Source: Candidatus Poribacteria bacterium (GTDB lineage: Bacteria; Poribacteria; WGA-4E; WGA-3G). From it: a stretch of DNA of 52,819 nucleotides. The stretch's first letter is position 1. Each line of letters opens with the position of its first letter. This document shows, one piece after another, positions 18,029 through 26,631 of the stretch. The translations under genes were made by a program, and so were the position numbers. Below the pieces are notes generated by a model that worked only from the letters and a program-made list of their open reading frames with translations, did not search any database and was not told the origin of the DNA. The stretch is taken from the NCBI GenBank assembly GCA_012270865.1, contig JAAXHL010000167.1:1-52819 (forward strand). Reading direction: 5' to 3'.

Positions 18029-18907
18029 TCAACGCCCAGATACAGAAAAAAGTTCATCGAAGTACCGGATCATACCGGCAAAGGGTGCGCCTGGTGTCTT
18101 CATCCTTTCTATGGCGTTTATGTTGCGTTCTTGAGTTTCCGGCCGGATCCGATCATCTTCAAGTGTAGTCTTGAATACACGATATTTATGATAGATATCG
18201 TATCTTCCGACCCTGAGCTCCATACGATTTAATCCATAATACTGGATAGATGCTGCAGCAATAGATTCAACTCCAGGGTTTTCAGTGTTAACGATAACCT
18301 CAACTTGGAAATTTTCAGAGTTAGGGGTGACTTCAACTTCTCTCAGTACATCATCAGCGCGCCATGCAAAATATTCAACCGGATCATCAAAATAAGGGTT
18401 GAGCAGGAATGGACGTTCCTGTTTATGTTCGCGAGTGAAATCATCAACTTCATCTTGATTCAGTGGATTAGGGGCAATTGTTCCCGCCTTAGATGCTATA
18501 AATGCATCTGTTGTATTCCGACGAATTATTGGGCTCCGCATCTTCCGATTTTGGATTGGGAAATTATCTCTCTTGAACCTCTGATTACAAAGTTGACATG
18601 AAATAAGGTAATTGTCGTAGCAATAGGCGAGCCACCAATAGCGACTTTTGGGGCGATAATGTTCTACATCCCCGAAGGCAACCACCGAAGTTGGTGCTTC
18701 GCAGTAGGCGCATTTACCGTCTGTCTCGACGAGAAGTTGTTCTTTCGCCGGCTTCCAATAGTTGCTGTTGAAAGTGTGTTTTTGAATCTCACCGCGTCTA
18801 ATGCGTCGCTGATTGCTCAACAATTCCTTTTCAAAGGTTCTCTTTTTTTGGCCGTGAAAGTTCGCGCGGATGTCTGTTTTCGATCGGCTTCTCCTTAAGC
18901 GTATCAC
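18029..18907 (-). CDS. HNH endonuclease, PtuB-like (Septu/retron-associated type)
   Basis: 292 aa. The HNH core is clear: CAYC (C66, C69), VEHYRPKS (H83), N99, CQLCN (C104, C107, N108), preceded by WKPAKEQLL. This arrangement, with EHxRPKS followed by W..A...YxN, is that of the HNH proteins paired with AAA ATPases in Septu (PtuB) and some retron systems (TIGR02646-like). The GTG start overlaps the TGA stop of the ATPase gene (GTGA), strong evidence of a translationally coupled pair. Predicted activity: Mg-dependent nuclease on invading DNA or on a nucleic acid selected by the ATPase. Substrate unknown. Confidence 0.88.
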   Translation of the reverse strand: MIRLRRSRSKTDIRANFHGQKKRTFEKELLSNQRRIRRGEIQKHTFNSNYWKPAKEQLLVETDGKCAYCEAPTSVVAFGDVEHYRPKSRYWWLAYCYDNYLISCQLCNQRFKRDNFPIQNRKMRSPIIRRNTTDAFIASKAGTIAPNPLNQDEVDDFTREHKQERPFLLNPYFDDPVEYFAWRADDVLREVEVTPNSENFQVEVIVNTENPGVESIAAASIQYYGLNRMELRVGRYDIYHKYRVFKTTLEDDRIRPETQERNINAIERMKTPGAPFAGMIRYFDELFSVSGR

Positions 18908-20166
18908 CGCCTGCCCTCCTGCAATTCCTTCTCGATTTTCCGCAAAAGTTGTATGTGTTCTTCAGAAGATTGCATGTTTGATCTATCAGCAGCTGGAAGA
19001 TCAGTTAGGGACGCGGTTAGTTTGTCCAATTCTTCTTGCTCCTTAATTGACAGATCCGTTTTGTCCCGGAGATGACGGTATCGATCCTTCATATCCTCAA
19101 CCTCTTTTGACTCATCGGTATCTAACCCAAACACGGGGGACATTACCAGTTGATGCAAAAGGAGTGTTTTTGGATTTCCGGAAAATGGATAGATGCGAAT
19201 TTTCCTTTTTTCGCGCATCAAATAGTGAAGTTCACCTTCACCTGCCTGTTGCGCGGCCATAGGCGAGTGCGTCGTTGCAACGAACTGAAAATTCGGTAAC
19301 CACTTGTCAAGAAGCGATAATAGTTGGCGTTGCCGCTTTGGATGGAGATGCAGATCAACTTCATCAATGAGGAGGAGTCCCTTTGCGGTAAGCGGTTTTT
19401 CCTGTGAGTCACCAGAGATTTCTGAAACTTGGAACAACAAGTCGCCTATCCAAGCTGCCATTGCGAGATATCCATCGCTGAGACAATGTAACGGCACAAT
19501 ACCATCTGGAGTATCAAATAGTAAGTGCCCATTCTGTTTATCAATGCGATGAAACTTTATCCCCGGTAGTAGATTGCTGAGTACCTTTCGGATGGTTTCC
19601 AATGCAGTGCCGTTTCCTATGTAGTCGAGGTCCATTGCCCAGGAATCGATCGGTTTGGTGGTCGCATCAGGATTGAATAGGGTAGCGACGCGCTGTGCCC
19701 TTTTGTTTGTGAATTCCGACGTTTTTGTTCTTCGACTGTTTGCTGCATTGAGATGGCGGGACGCACCGAAACCGAGAACAAAGTAGTCCTCCTTTTTCCC
19801 TTTGAGTGCCTTATCAAGCCAGGCGAAACTCTGTTCGTTTTTCCTGATGACATCGGTGCGGGTATCTTCGGGCGTGAACTGTAAGCGAATCTCGCGTTCC
19901 TCTCCTTCCGTTGTAACCAAAACGGCTGAAATTTCACACCCCGGCGTTTTGGACCGGATCCAGTCGGAGGGTTCTTCCAGTAGATCGGCTATGGCATCAC
20001 TACCGCCAGTTACCAAGGCGATAGTTTTCAGCAGCGTGCTCTTACCCACGCCATTTTCAGCCAGCAGGAGGGTCCACTTGCGGATGTCGCCATTTTCGTC
20101 TTCAAATGATAAAGCAATATCAGAAAAACATTTGACATTGTTCAGATGGATTGATTTGAGAAACAT
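18904..20166 (-). CDS. AAA/ABC-type ATPase, PtuA-like partner of the HNH nuclease
   Basis: 420 aa, SMC/RecF-like ATPase of the AAA_15/21 kind. Walker A AENGVGKST at 36-44, signature-like LSDGYLA at 229-235, Walker B with D-loop LLLIDEVDLHLHP at 264-276, and the ATTHSP switch motif. The C-terminus is a charged coiled-coil-like tail (residues ~355-420). A 4-nt overlap with the HNH gene and a 13-nt gap from the helicase gene place it firmly within the operon. By analogy with Septu PtuA it would form a ring or clamp controlling the HNH nuclease; this is inference. AGAGGG precedes the ATG. Confidence 0.88.
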   Translation of the reverse strand: MFLKSIHLNNVKCFSDIALSFEDENGDIRKWTLLLAENGVGKSTLLKTIALVTGGSDAIADLLEEPSDWIRSKTPGCEISAVLVTTEGEEREIRLQFTPEDTRTDVIRKNEQSFAWLDKALKGKKEDYFVLGFGASRHLNAANSRRTKTSEFTNKRAQRVATLFNPDATTKPIDSWAMDLDYIGNGTALETIRKVLSNLLPGIKFHRIDKQNGHLLFDTPDGIVPLHCLSDGYLAMAAWIGDLLFQVSEISGDSQEKPLTAKGLLLIDEVDLHLHPKRQRQLLSLLDKWLPNFQFVATTHSPMAAQQAGEGELHYLMREKRKIRIYPFSGNPKTLLLHQLVMSPVFGLDTDESKEVEDMKDRYRHLRDKTDLSIKEQEELDKLTASLTDLPAADRSNMQSSEEHIQLLRKIEKELQEGRR

Positions 20167-20179
20167 TTAATCTACCCTC

Positions 20180-23100
20180 TTATGGTTGGATTGACCTTTG
20201 CTCCGAGTTTCTCGTGATGTCACCGGCATTGATCCGTATGCTTCCTGTAGCCTTTTCGGTCAGAGTTTTAAAAGGATCTTGGCATGGGTATAGCTGTGGT
20301 TCCTTAGTGTCACAATTATAGACGACGTAGAGCCAGTACCGATCGCGGTGATTCGCGGCTTGCCGCCATTCGTTTGCTGTCAATTCAACGCTTGTAATTC
20401 CTGACCGTCCCTTGACTTCAATGTAGCGCACTTCACCGTTTGGGTGTCTGGATTGTAAGTCAAATCCTTTTTTAAGGCTTGGATTAGAGACATCTTTGAC
20501 ATCAGCACCGCGCTCATGCTCATATTCTATAGCAGTCTTGATAGCGATAGCCTCGGCATCTCGTAGCGTCTTTGTCGGAATTTCCTCAGCTGGAGGTTCA
20601 GTAACAAAGGCGCGAGTATAGACAGTTACGGGCCCCAATTGGATATTTTCAATTTCTTCAATAAGACTCGCCACTGCTTGTTCACGTTTCGTAGGAAGGG
20701 CATTGAGTTCGTTTTCACAGTTGTTCAGTTTTGTCCGCGCTGCCGGGACACCTTTGGCAACGGCCTCTCTGAGGTCGCGTCGTTGTTCAAGAAGTTCTGC
20801 TTTCCGCAAGTTAGATGAAACCTGAATCTGTCTCTTTTTGCCTTCCAACTCAAGATGGAGCACATCATGGATGTGAGAGAGTTTTGGATTTCCGAAGTTT
20901 TCACGGACAAAATTTTTAACAGGTTGCGTTTCGTCAGCACGGTTAATCCATTCAGCGGACAAAGTTGTAGGCGTGCTGTGTTGTTCTGTCCGTGGTATTA
21001 GGGTCAATAATAGGTGCGCTGGTGTTTCTTCGCATCGTCCATCCGCAAAACGTTTGATGCCGACAAGCATTTCATCAAGCACTTCAGGTTTATTGTTAGT
21101 TTGCCGTATCACAGGTATTCTTGCCAAATAGAACAGATACGGTGCATCTGTTTGTGGATCGAAATAGACTGCCCCACGCTCGCCTTCGGCATTGAATTTT
21201 TCCAAAAAACTGGCGCGGATTGCGTCAAAAATCGGTTCGCCGGGGTGTAGAAAAATCGCCTCCGGTTTCTCGGAGCCAGCAGGTAATGCAAGTTCGCGTG
21301 AGAACGTTAACCGATTTCGGAGATTTGTCGGGTACCTATCAATCGCCTTTTGCACGGATGCAGGGCAATGGGACAACTTAAAAGTCGCTTCAATATCTCC
21401 GTTAATCCGATAGCCGAGCAGTGGTGCCGCATCTTCAAAGAAACTTCGGACATAAGCGGGTAGCATCCGTAGCGTTTCGGCGGATTCCCGCTGTTCCTGT
21501 ACGTTGCCAAGTAAACGTTTGACATCACTGCTGACAACCGATTTCTGCTGCCCTTCAAGCTGCTTTTGTATGTTTTCCAGCGTGAATTGTGTGTTGATAA
21601 TCTGTATTGAGGCATCGGTTTGATTCTCTGTAATGGCTCTTGTGATAAGTTCTTTCAAAGAGATTTGACTGAATTGTTGTCCAATGACATCAAAGACCTT
21701 ATCGTCATTTAATTCCTCACGCATGTTTTGCATCTTTTCCAGCAATACTTTCAGCACGCGCCCTTCACGCGTATCTTGCGCCACAAGATTAAAAAAAATC
21801 ACTCTGTGTTTTTGTTTGTACCGGTGGATCCGTCCCATTCGCTGTTCAAGCCGAGCGGGGTTCCAGGGAATATCGTAGTTGACCATGAGCCAACAGAATT
21901 GAAGGTTGATGCCTTCACCTGCTGCGTCAGTTGCGACGAGATATTGCGCGCCGTTTGGATCGCGAAAAAATTCGACTTGTTCTTCGCGCTCACTATATTT
22001 CATGCCGCCGTGGATTTGAGCAACTTTTCCCGTAAAGCCTAACGCCTCTAAACGTTCAATGATAAAATTCATCGTGTCGCGATGTTCAGTGAAAATCAGA
22101 ATCTTTATGTCTTGATACTCTCTTAATGCCTCCCATAGGTTCTCAAACTTGCTTTCAGATTGCTGATTGTAGATTTTTCTTGCCAATTCAACCAAGTTTT
22201 CAACGTAAGAAATTTCAATTTCAAGCTCAGCGGTCGAACGCGCAGCAGTTGCGCGCTCAAGATTCTCATCGACTTGTTCTGCCTCTTCCTTTCCGCCAAC
22301 AGTCTCTTCCTCATCACCTGTCTTTTCTTCTCTGATATCCACATCCGAAAGTTCTGCTTGTGTTTTCTCCAGTTCCTCTGTTGATAACCTTCCATCTTTG
22401 AGATTACGAAGCGTGATATGAAGTTTTTCTGCACGTCTGATAAGACTCTGCAGCAGCGCGAAAGTTGAACTGGCGAGTCGTCTTTGCAAAATCATCATCG
22501 CCATTTTTGCTGCGCTTCGGTTGTATTGACCTGCCAGATCGAAATATTTCTCACAATACGCTGTGACGGCATCATACAAGGACTGTTCACTCACCTCTCC
22601 CTGCTTGAGCGGATAGGCGATGGTCTGACTCCGCCGCGGCGGATAGATAGGTTTTCCATCAAAGGTAACCATCTCTTCCTTCATACGCCGGAGTAGGTGT
22701 TTAGACTTCTCTTTGTCAGGTAATCGAGTAAAGGCGTTTTGTGCAGCGAGATGCTCAGGTAAAAGTAACCGCCATAAGAAATAGTAAGCGTCATCTTTTC
22801 CCATGTGCGGTGTTGCCGTGAGAAGCAACAGGTTTTTCTGTTGATTAGCAATCCGTTCAGCAAGTTCATACCGTTTTGATTTGTCTATTGTTCCATCTGA
22901 CTCATATCGCGCGGACAATTTGTGTGCTTCGTCAAAAACGACCAAATCATAGGGTTGTGCTTCAAGGAGATACTCCTGCATTTGCTCTTGCCGTAAGGTA
23001 TCAAGACTGATAATGGCTAAACGGTTTTCTGGGTTAGCAAATGGGTTGGTATCTGCCGCGTCAGCACTGGACAGAATGCGGAATTGGAGTCGAAAACAGA

Positions 23101-23623
23101 CCCGTAATTCGCGTTCCCAGTTGCCAATCAATCCCGCTGGTGGAACAATTAGTATACGCTTCACTTGCTGCCGAAGTAACAATTCTTGGATATAGAGTCC
23201 TGTCATAATTGTTTTTCCGGCACCGGCATCATCAGCCAACAGGAATCGTAAGGGATAATGTTTCAACAGATGTTCATAAACGGCAATAAATTGGTGTGGC
23301 AGCGGATCTATCAGCGATGTTTCCGTCGCAAAGATTGGGTTAAACAAGTAAGCGTGTTGAAGTCGATGGACTTCAGCAACCAACCTCACCAAATTCGCAT
23401 CCGCTCGAAAGGTATCAGACGCAAACTCAAAACGGGACTGCAATTCCTGAATAGAACAGGCAAATGGGACATCGTCATTCTCAAAAAAGAGTTGGACAAA
23501 TGTGTCGTGTGGTTCAACCTGACAGATTGTCCTTTCGCTTTTTTGATGCGTGTCGATTAACGTTATGCCGGGTTGAAGATCGCCGATACAGATTGTGTCT
23601 TTTTGTTGTGCTACGGGGTCCAT
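20180..23623 (-). CDS. SNF2-family helicase with C-terminal DUF3883 (DrmD-like)
   Basis: 1147 aa. Helicase motifs: I DDAGAGKT (131-138), II DEAH (231-234), III LLLTATPHMG, V ATDAAGEGINLQ and VI QRMGRIHRYKQ. An acidic insert (GDEEETVGGKEEAEQVDE) lies between the two helicase lobes. The C-terminal ~110 residues match DUF3883, with FDL...YIEVKGR reminiscent of a PD-(D/E)XK nuclease fold. This domain order is that of the DrmD helicase of DISARM and of helicases accompanying DUF1156/DUF499 pairs. Its ATG lacks a strong ribosome site. It is the promoter-proximal gene of the defence operon. Predicted role: translocation along DNA to deliver recognition or cleavage. Confidence 0.92.
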   Translation of the reverse strand: MDPVAQQKDTICIGDLQPGITLIDTHQKSERTICQVEPHDTFVQLFFENDDVPFACSIQELQSRFEFASDTFRADANLVRLVAEVHRLQHAYLFNPIFATETSLIDPLPHQFIAVYEHLLKHYPLRFLLADDAGAGKTIMTGLYIQELLLRQQVKRILIVPPAGLIGNWERELRVCFRLQFRILSSADAADTNPFANPENRLAIISLDTLRQEQMQEYLLEAQPYDLVVFDEAHKLSARYESDGTIDKSKRYELAERIANQQKNLLLLTATPHMGKDDAYYFLWRLLLPEHLAAQNAFTRLPDKEKSKHLLRRMKEEMVTFDGKPIYPPRRSQTIAYPLKQGEVSEQSLYDAVTAYCEKYFDLAGQYNRSAAKMAMMILQRRLASSTFALLQSLIRRAEKLHITLRNLKDGRLSTEELEKTQAELSDVDIREEKTGDEEETVGGKEEAEQVDENLERATAARSTAELEIEISYVENLVELARKIYNQQSESKFENLWEALREYQDIKILIFTEHRDTMNFIIERLEALGFTGKVAQIHGGMKYSEREEQVEFFRDPNGAQYLVATDAAGEGINLQFCWLMVNYDIPWNPARLEQRMGRIHRYKQKHRVIFFNLVAQDTREGRVLKVLLEKMQNMREELNDDKVFDVIGQQFSQISLKELITRAITENQTDASIQIINTQFTLENIQKQLEGQQKSVVSSDVKRLLGNVQEQRESAETLRMLPAYVRSFFEDAAPLLGYRINGDIEATFKLSHCPASVQKAIDRYPTNLRNRLTFSRELALPAGSEKPEAIFLHPGEPIFDAIRASFLEKFNAEGERGAVYFDPQTDAPYLFYLARIPVIRQTNNKPEVLDEMLVGIKRFADGRCEETPAHLLLTLIPRTEQHSTPTTLSAEWINRADETQPVKNFVRENFGNPKLSHIHDVLHLELEGKKRQIQVSSNLRKAELLEQRRDLREAVAKGVPAARTKLNNCENELNALPTKREQAVASLIEEIENIQLGPVTVYTRAFVTEPPAEEIPTKTLRDAEAIAIKTAIEYEHERGADVKDVSNPSLKKGFDLQSRHPNGEVRYIEVKGRSGITSVELTANEWRQAANHRDRYWLYVVYNCDTKEPQLYPCQDPFKTLTEKATGSIRINAGDITRNSEQRSIQP

Positions 23624-23724
23624 TTCTACCGTCTGAAAATGTCTTCGGTCTTACATTAGAAAAGCATAGTGGCATATAGTCTACTACATTTCACAATTTT
23701 GTCAAATAGAATCTTGACGAAAAG

Positions 23725-23748
23725 TCGCGACCAGGAGATCGCTCCTAC
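23725..23748. repeat. Diverged copy of the GCGA...TCGCTCCTAC palindromic repeat
   Basis: Contains TCGCGA, a spacer and TCGCTCCTAC, matching the unit tandemly repeated at 24090-24197 in the same orientation. It lies between the MNT gene stop and the helicase start region. Confidence 0.55.
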
Positions 23749-23755
23749 AAGTTTA

Positions 23756-24037
23756 TCATGTTGTTGAAAATAGAGGTATAAAGTCCTGCTCTTCTCGGTG
23801 TGAACGTCTTGATACGACATCTATTTTGCACGCAAGCCTGTCCTCTAAAAACTGTTGGAGACCGATAAAATCTGTCAGATCGGCACTATCGTCGAAGTCT
23901 ACTAAGAGATCCAGATCGCTGTCTGTATGGAAATCGCTGCGTGTATACGAACCGAAGATGCCTGTAATCTCTGCCTTGTATCTCTGACGGATTACGTCCT
24001 GCATCTCTATGATCGTTTTCCTTAAGTTTGCTATCAT
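23756..24037 (-). CDS. MNT-type nucleotidyltransferase domain protein (orphan)
   Basis: 93 aa. Minimal nucleotidyltransferase with GSYTRSDFHTDSDLDLLVDF: GS at 29-30 and the DxD metal ligands D41 and D43. AAGGAG is 7 nt before the ATG. Such proteins are usually the antitoxin (MntA-like, AMPylating) of a HEPN-MNT pair, but no HEPN (DUF86) gene is found on either side; the neighbours are repeats, the defence helicase and the M24 peptidase. It is therefore an orphan antitoxin remnant or acts with a distant partner. Its position at the edge of the defence locus fits a defence island. Confidence 0.85.
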   Translation of the reverse strand: MIANLRKTIIEMQDVIRQRYKAEITGIFGSYTRSDFHTDSDLDLLVDFDDSADLTDFIGLQQFLEDRLACKIDVVSRRSHREEQDFIPLFSTT

Positions 24038-24089
24038 GATTGGACTCCTTAGGTAAGGACGGTTTAGTTTTATTAGCCGCTTTGATTGA

Positions 24090-24197
24090 ATCGCGAGCGC
24101 AGCTCGCTCCTACCATGTTATTTCAGGGATCGCGAGCAGAGCTCGCTCCTACCATCTTATTTCACGGATCGCCAGTAGAGCTCGCTCCTACTGTGCG
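24090..24197. repeat. Three tandem 39-bp palindromic repeats
   Basis: Copies start at 24090, 24129 and 24168, each beginning ATCGC(G/C)AG and containing AGCTCGCTCCTAC, in which GCGAG and CTCGC form an inverted repeat. The third copy overlaps the last codons and stop of the M24 aminopeptidase gene. A fourth diverged copy lies at 23725-23748. Confidence 0.75.
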
Positions 24198-25501
24198 CCG
24201 CGGACGAGTGCTTCGACTTCATCAATTTCTTTTGGCACACCGTCGGTTAGGTTTTCGGTGCCGGATTCTGTGACGAGGATGTCGTCCTCTATGCGGACAC
24301 CGATGCCTAAATACTGCGGCGGAACGCCTTTGGTGCCTTCAGCGACGTAGAGTCCGGGTTCAATGGTTATGATCATTCCGGGTTGGAAGGTTTTGTAATC
24401 GCCGTTTGCTTCGCGGACACAATTGACATCGTGTACATCTAAACCGAGCATGTGTCCGATCCGGTACATGTAAAACTTCCGGTACGCGCCGTCTTCTATC
24501 AACTTCTCTATTTTTTTCTTTTTCTTTTTTAGCAGTCCGAGGCTGAGCATACCCTCTGTTAAGAGTTCAAGTGACTTTTGGTGTGGCTCGTCAATAGAAA
24601 CCCCCGGACGGATACTGTTGATAATAGCGTAATGTGCGTCAAGGACGATCTGATAGATTTCGCGCTGCGCTTCAGTGAAGGTGCCGTTTGCTGGGAAGGT
24701 ACGGGTGACATCGCCGCAGTACCGATTGTATTCCGCGCCTGCGTCAAGGAGAACGAGATTTCCGTCCTCAATTTCGCAGTCGTTTGTGGTGTAGTGTAAC
24801 GTTGTGGCGTTTCCACCGCTTGCGACGATCGTCGGGAACGCTGCGCCGCCTGCGCCGTTCATACGGAACGTGGATTCAACGAGCGATTCTAATTGGTATT
24901 CGTAGAGTCCGGGTCGCACCGCCTTCATCGCTGCGACATGACCGGCGACGGTAATCTCGGTTGCCAGTCGCATGCGTTCCAACTCCGTCTCATTTTTGAT
25001 GAGTCGCATCTCGCTGAGAATAGGACTTGGGTCAACTAACGTGTCAATGCCTTTACCACCTCGAACCTTTGATTTGACAGCGCGTCTGAACCGTTCAAGA
25101 ATGTCGGTATCAATATCCTCATTGGAACCGAGCGTGTAATAGAGCCGTTCTGCGTCCTGAAGATATTCCCCGATTTTTTCGTCGAATTTTTCTATCGGAT
25201 AGGCTTTATCTGCGCCGTAGTGTCTACGTGCGTCTCGGACCCCGACACGCTTACCGTTCCAGATTTCCGCCTGCTTGTTTTTCGGACGCACAAATAGGAC
25301 ATATTGGTGCTTCGGATGTTCCGGTGCTATCACACAAATCGACTCTGGCTCCTCAAATCCGGTAAGGTAGTAAAAGTTCGGGTCTGGACGATAAATGTAT
25401 TCGGTGTCGTGGTTCCACCGTGCGGGTGGATTACTGGCGAAGATAGCGACACCGCCAGGTCCCATTTTTTCAATAAAGGCTTCGCGATTTTGTTTGTGCA
25501 A
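24188..25501 (-). CDS. pepP: Xaa-Pro aminopeptidase (M24B family)
   Basis: 437 aa. The N-terminal AMP_N domain (residues ~1-135, with YIYRPDPNFYYLTGFEEPES) precedes the pita-bread catalytic domain. The dinuclear metal ligands appear as the two Asp in LLDAGAEY...CGDVTRTFP, His in GHMLGLDVHD, Glu in IEPGLYV and Glu in GVRIEDD. It removes N-terminal residues preceding proline in the cytoplasm. The start is TTG at 25501 with GAGGAGG at 7-8 nt, a better site than any internal ATG. Lies 32 bp downstream of the aspartoacylase-family gene and is probably co-transcribed. Its stop codon is inside a tandem repeat. Confidence 0.93.
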   Translation of the reverse strand: MHKQNREAFIEKMGPGGVAIFASNPPARWNHDTEYIYRPDPNFYYLTGFEEPESICVIAPEHPKHQYVLFVRPKNKQAEIWNGKRVGVRDARRHYGADKAYPIEKFDEKIGEYLQDAERLYYTLGSNEDIDTDILERFRRAVKSKVRGGKGIDTLVDPSPILSEMRLIKNETELERMRLATEITVAGHVAAMKAVRPGLYEYQLESLVESTFRMNGAGGAAFPTIVASGGNATTLHYTTNDCEIEDGNLVLLDAGAEYNRYCGDVTRTFPANGTFTEAQREIYQIVLDAHYAIINSIRPGVSIDEPHQKSLELLTEGMLSLGLLKKKKKKIEKLIEDGAYRKFYMYRIGHMLGLDVHDVNCVREANGDYKTFQPGMIITIEPGLYVAEGTKGVPPQYLGIGVRIEDDILVTESGTENLTDGVPKEIDEVEALVRGAQ

Positions 25502-25533
25502 GCCGCTTCCTCCTCATGAAACTGCAGTGAATG

Positions 25534-26520
25534 TTAGAGATACCCAATAGGTGTGCCGATTTTGCCGACGGTCCCGCCGCTGGCGACCATCGGATAGATA
25601 GGTTTTGACCAGAAAATACCGTCAACGGGTGATGTTATGGTTTCCCGGACATTGCCGAAGACATCGCAGATATCAGCAACGGGTTGCGCGACTGTCAACT
25701 GCTCGTATAGCTCTGCTCTATAATAGACGAAACCGCCTTCGTTGCTGAGGATCGGGATAAATTTTTTCACAACGGTCTGTTGTTCAGGGATCTCCGGTGT
25801 TCCAGCAATGAAGTTGTAATATTGTAGCACATTTAGCACGCCGCGGATACCTTTTTCGATGCTTGCGGTATCCCAGCCGTGCGTTCCACCTAATTCTGGG
25901 TCAATCGTCGGGATACCGATCTCCGGTGCTGCTTGTGCGAGTTGTCCTTTCGGTCCCTTCTGATCAAGGATATATCCGATACCGAAGACGCGTGCGAGTT
26001 CGAGACATGCGCCGTGCAGTGTATGTTTTTTGTCAACGCGGACGCGAACCTCATCAATCATCGGTTGCACGCCGCCTTGGTGTAGGTCGATACAGTAGTC
26101 CGCCTGCTGGACTGCCTGATGGAACAGGTGATAGGCTATCCGTTCACTTGACGTACCGTCGCGTTTCCCTGGAAAACAGCGGTTCATTTTACGGTTGTCC
26201 ACAGGACTAAATGCCTGTTTGGCATGAAATGCGTGGAAGTTGACGATCGGCACGGCGATAATCTTACCGTGCAACTGCTCTGGCGTGATTGTCTGGAGAA
26301 TTTTGTGAACAACGGCGATACCGTTAAGTTCGTCCCCGTCGCTGATCGCTTGGAGGTAAAGCACTTTCCCGGGGTGTTTCCCATTGATTAAGACAATCGG
26401 GAGTCGGACAACCGTCCCGTCAGGCATCGTGCCGACCTTGAGGTGTCCCTCCATCCGAGTTCCGGGTTGAGCAGCCACTTTTCCGACCACCAAGTCGGTA
26501 TGGCGAGTATTCTTCTTCAT
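25534..26520 (-). CDS. Succinylglutamate desuccinylase/aspartoacylase family protein, probably leaderless
   Basis: 328 aa. Zinc carboxypeptidase-like (M14-related) protein of the AstE/AspA family. DLHQGG carries the downstream zinc His. The usual upstream ligand segment GxHGDE reads ISDGDELNG here, so the first His is replaced by Asp while the Glu is kept; this could change metal binding. The start at ATG 26520 is chosen because a perfect promoter (26528-26556) ends 7 nt before it, which excludes the longer frame from 26592. No ribosome site exists, so the mRNA is probably leaderless. Substrate unknown (N-acyl amino acid or amide). Confidence 0.87.
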   Translation of the reverse strand: MKKNTRHTDLVVGKVAAQPGTRMEGHLKVGTMPDGTVVRLPIVLINGKHPGKVLYLQAISDGDELNGIAVVHKILQTITPEQLHGKIIAVPIVNFHAFHAKQAFSPVDNRKMNRCFPGKRDGTSSERIAYHLFHQAVQQADYCIDLHQGGVQPMIDEVRVRVDKKHTLHGACLELARVFGIGYILDQKGPKGQLAQAAPEIGIPTIDPELGGTHGWDTASIEKGIRGVLNVLQYYNFIAGTPEIPEQQTVVKKFIPILSNEGGFVYYRAELYEQLTVAQPVADICDVFGNVRETITSPVDGIFWSKPIYPMVASGGTVGKIGTPIGYL

Positions 26521-26527
26521 AACGGGT

Positions 26528-26556
26528 ATTGTAGCACAATTCGCGAAATATGTCAA
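26528..26556 (-). promoter_or_regulatory. Sigma70-type promoter giving a leaderless transcript
   Basis: Minus strand: TTGACA (26556-26551), 17-nt spacer, TACAAT (26533-26528), then 7 nt to the ATG (26520). Transcription would begin at or next to the A of the start codon. Confidence 0.8.
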
Positions 26557-26631
26557 ATTTCGGAATTGGAGCCTTTTTATAGCAAAGCCCATAATTATTT
26601 AAACACATCAAATCGAAGTAATTCCCATCTT

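Noticed and set aside
10364..23623. Complete canonical DISARM
   Set aside because: The helicase is DrmD-like, but no DrmA, DrmB (DUF1998) or DrmC (PLD) gene is present; DUF499 and DUF1156 indicate a different, related module.
24090..24197. Possible CRISPR array (three 39-bp units)
   Set aside because: Units are contiguous with no unique spacers and the repeats are imperfect; no cas genes nearby.
26521..26592. Longer start for the aspartoacylase-family protein
   Set aside because: The extension lies over the consensus promoter and beyond the expected transcription start.
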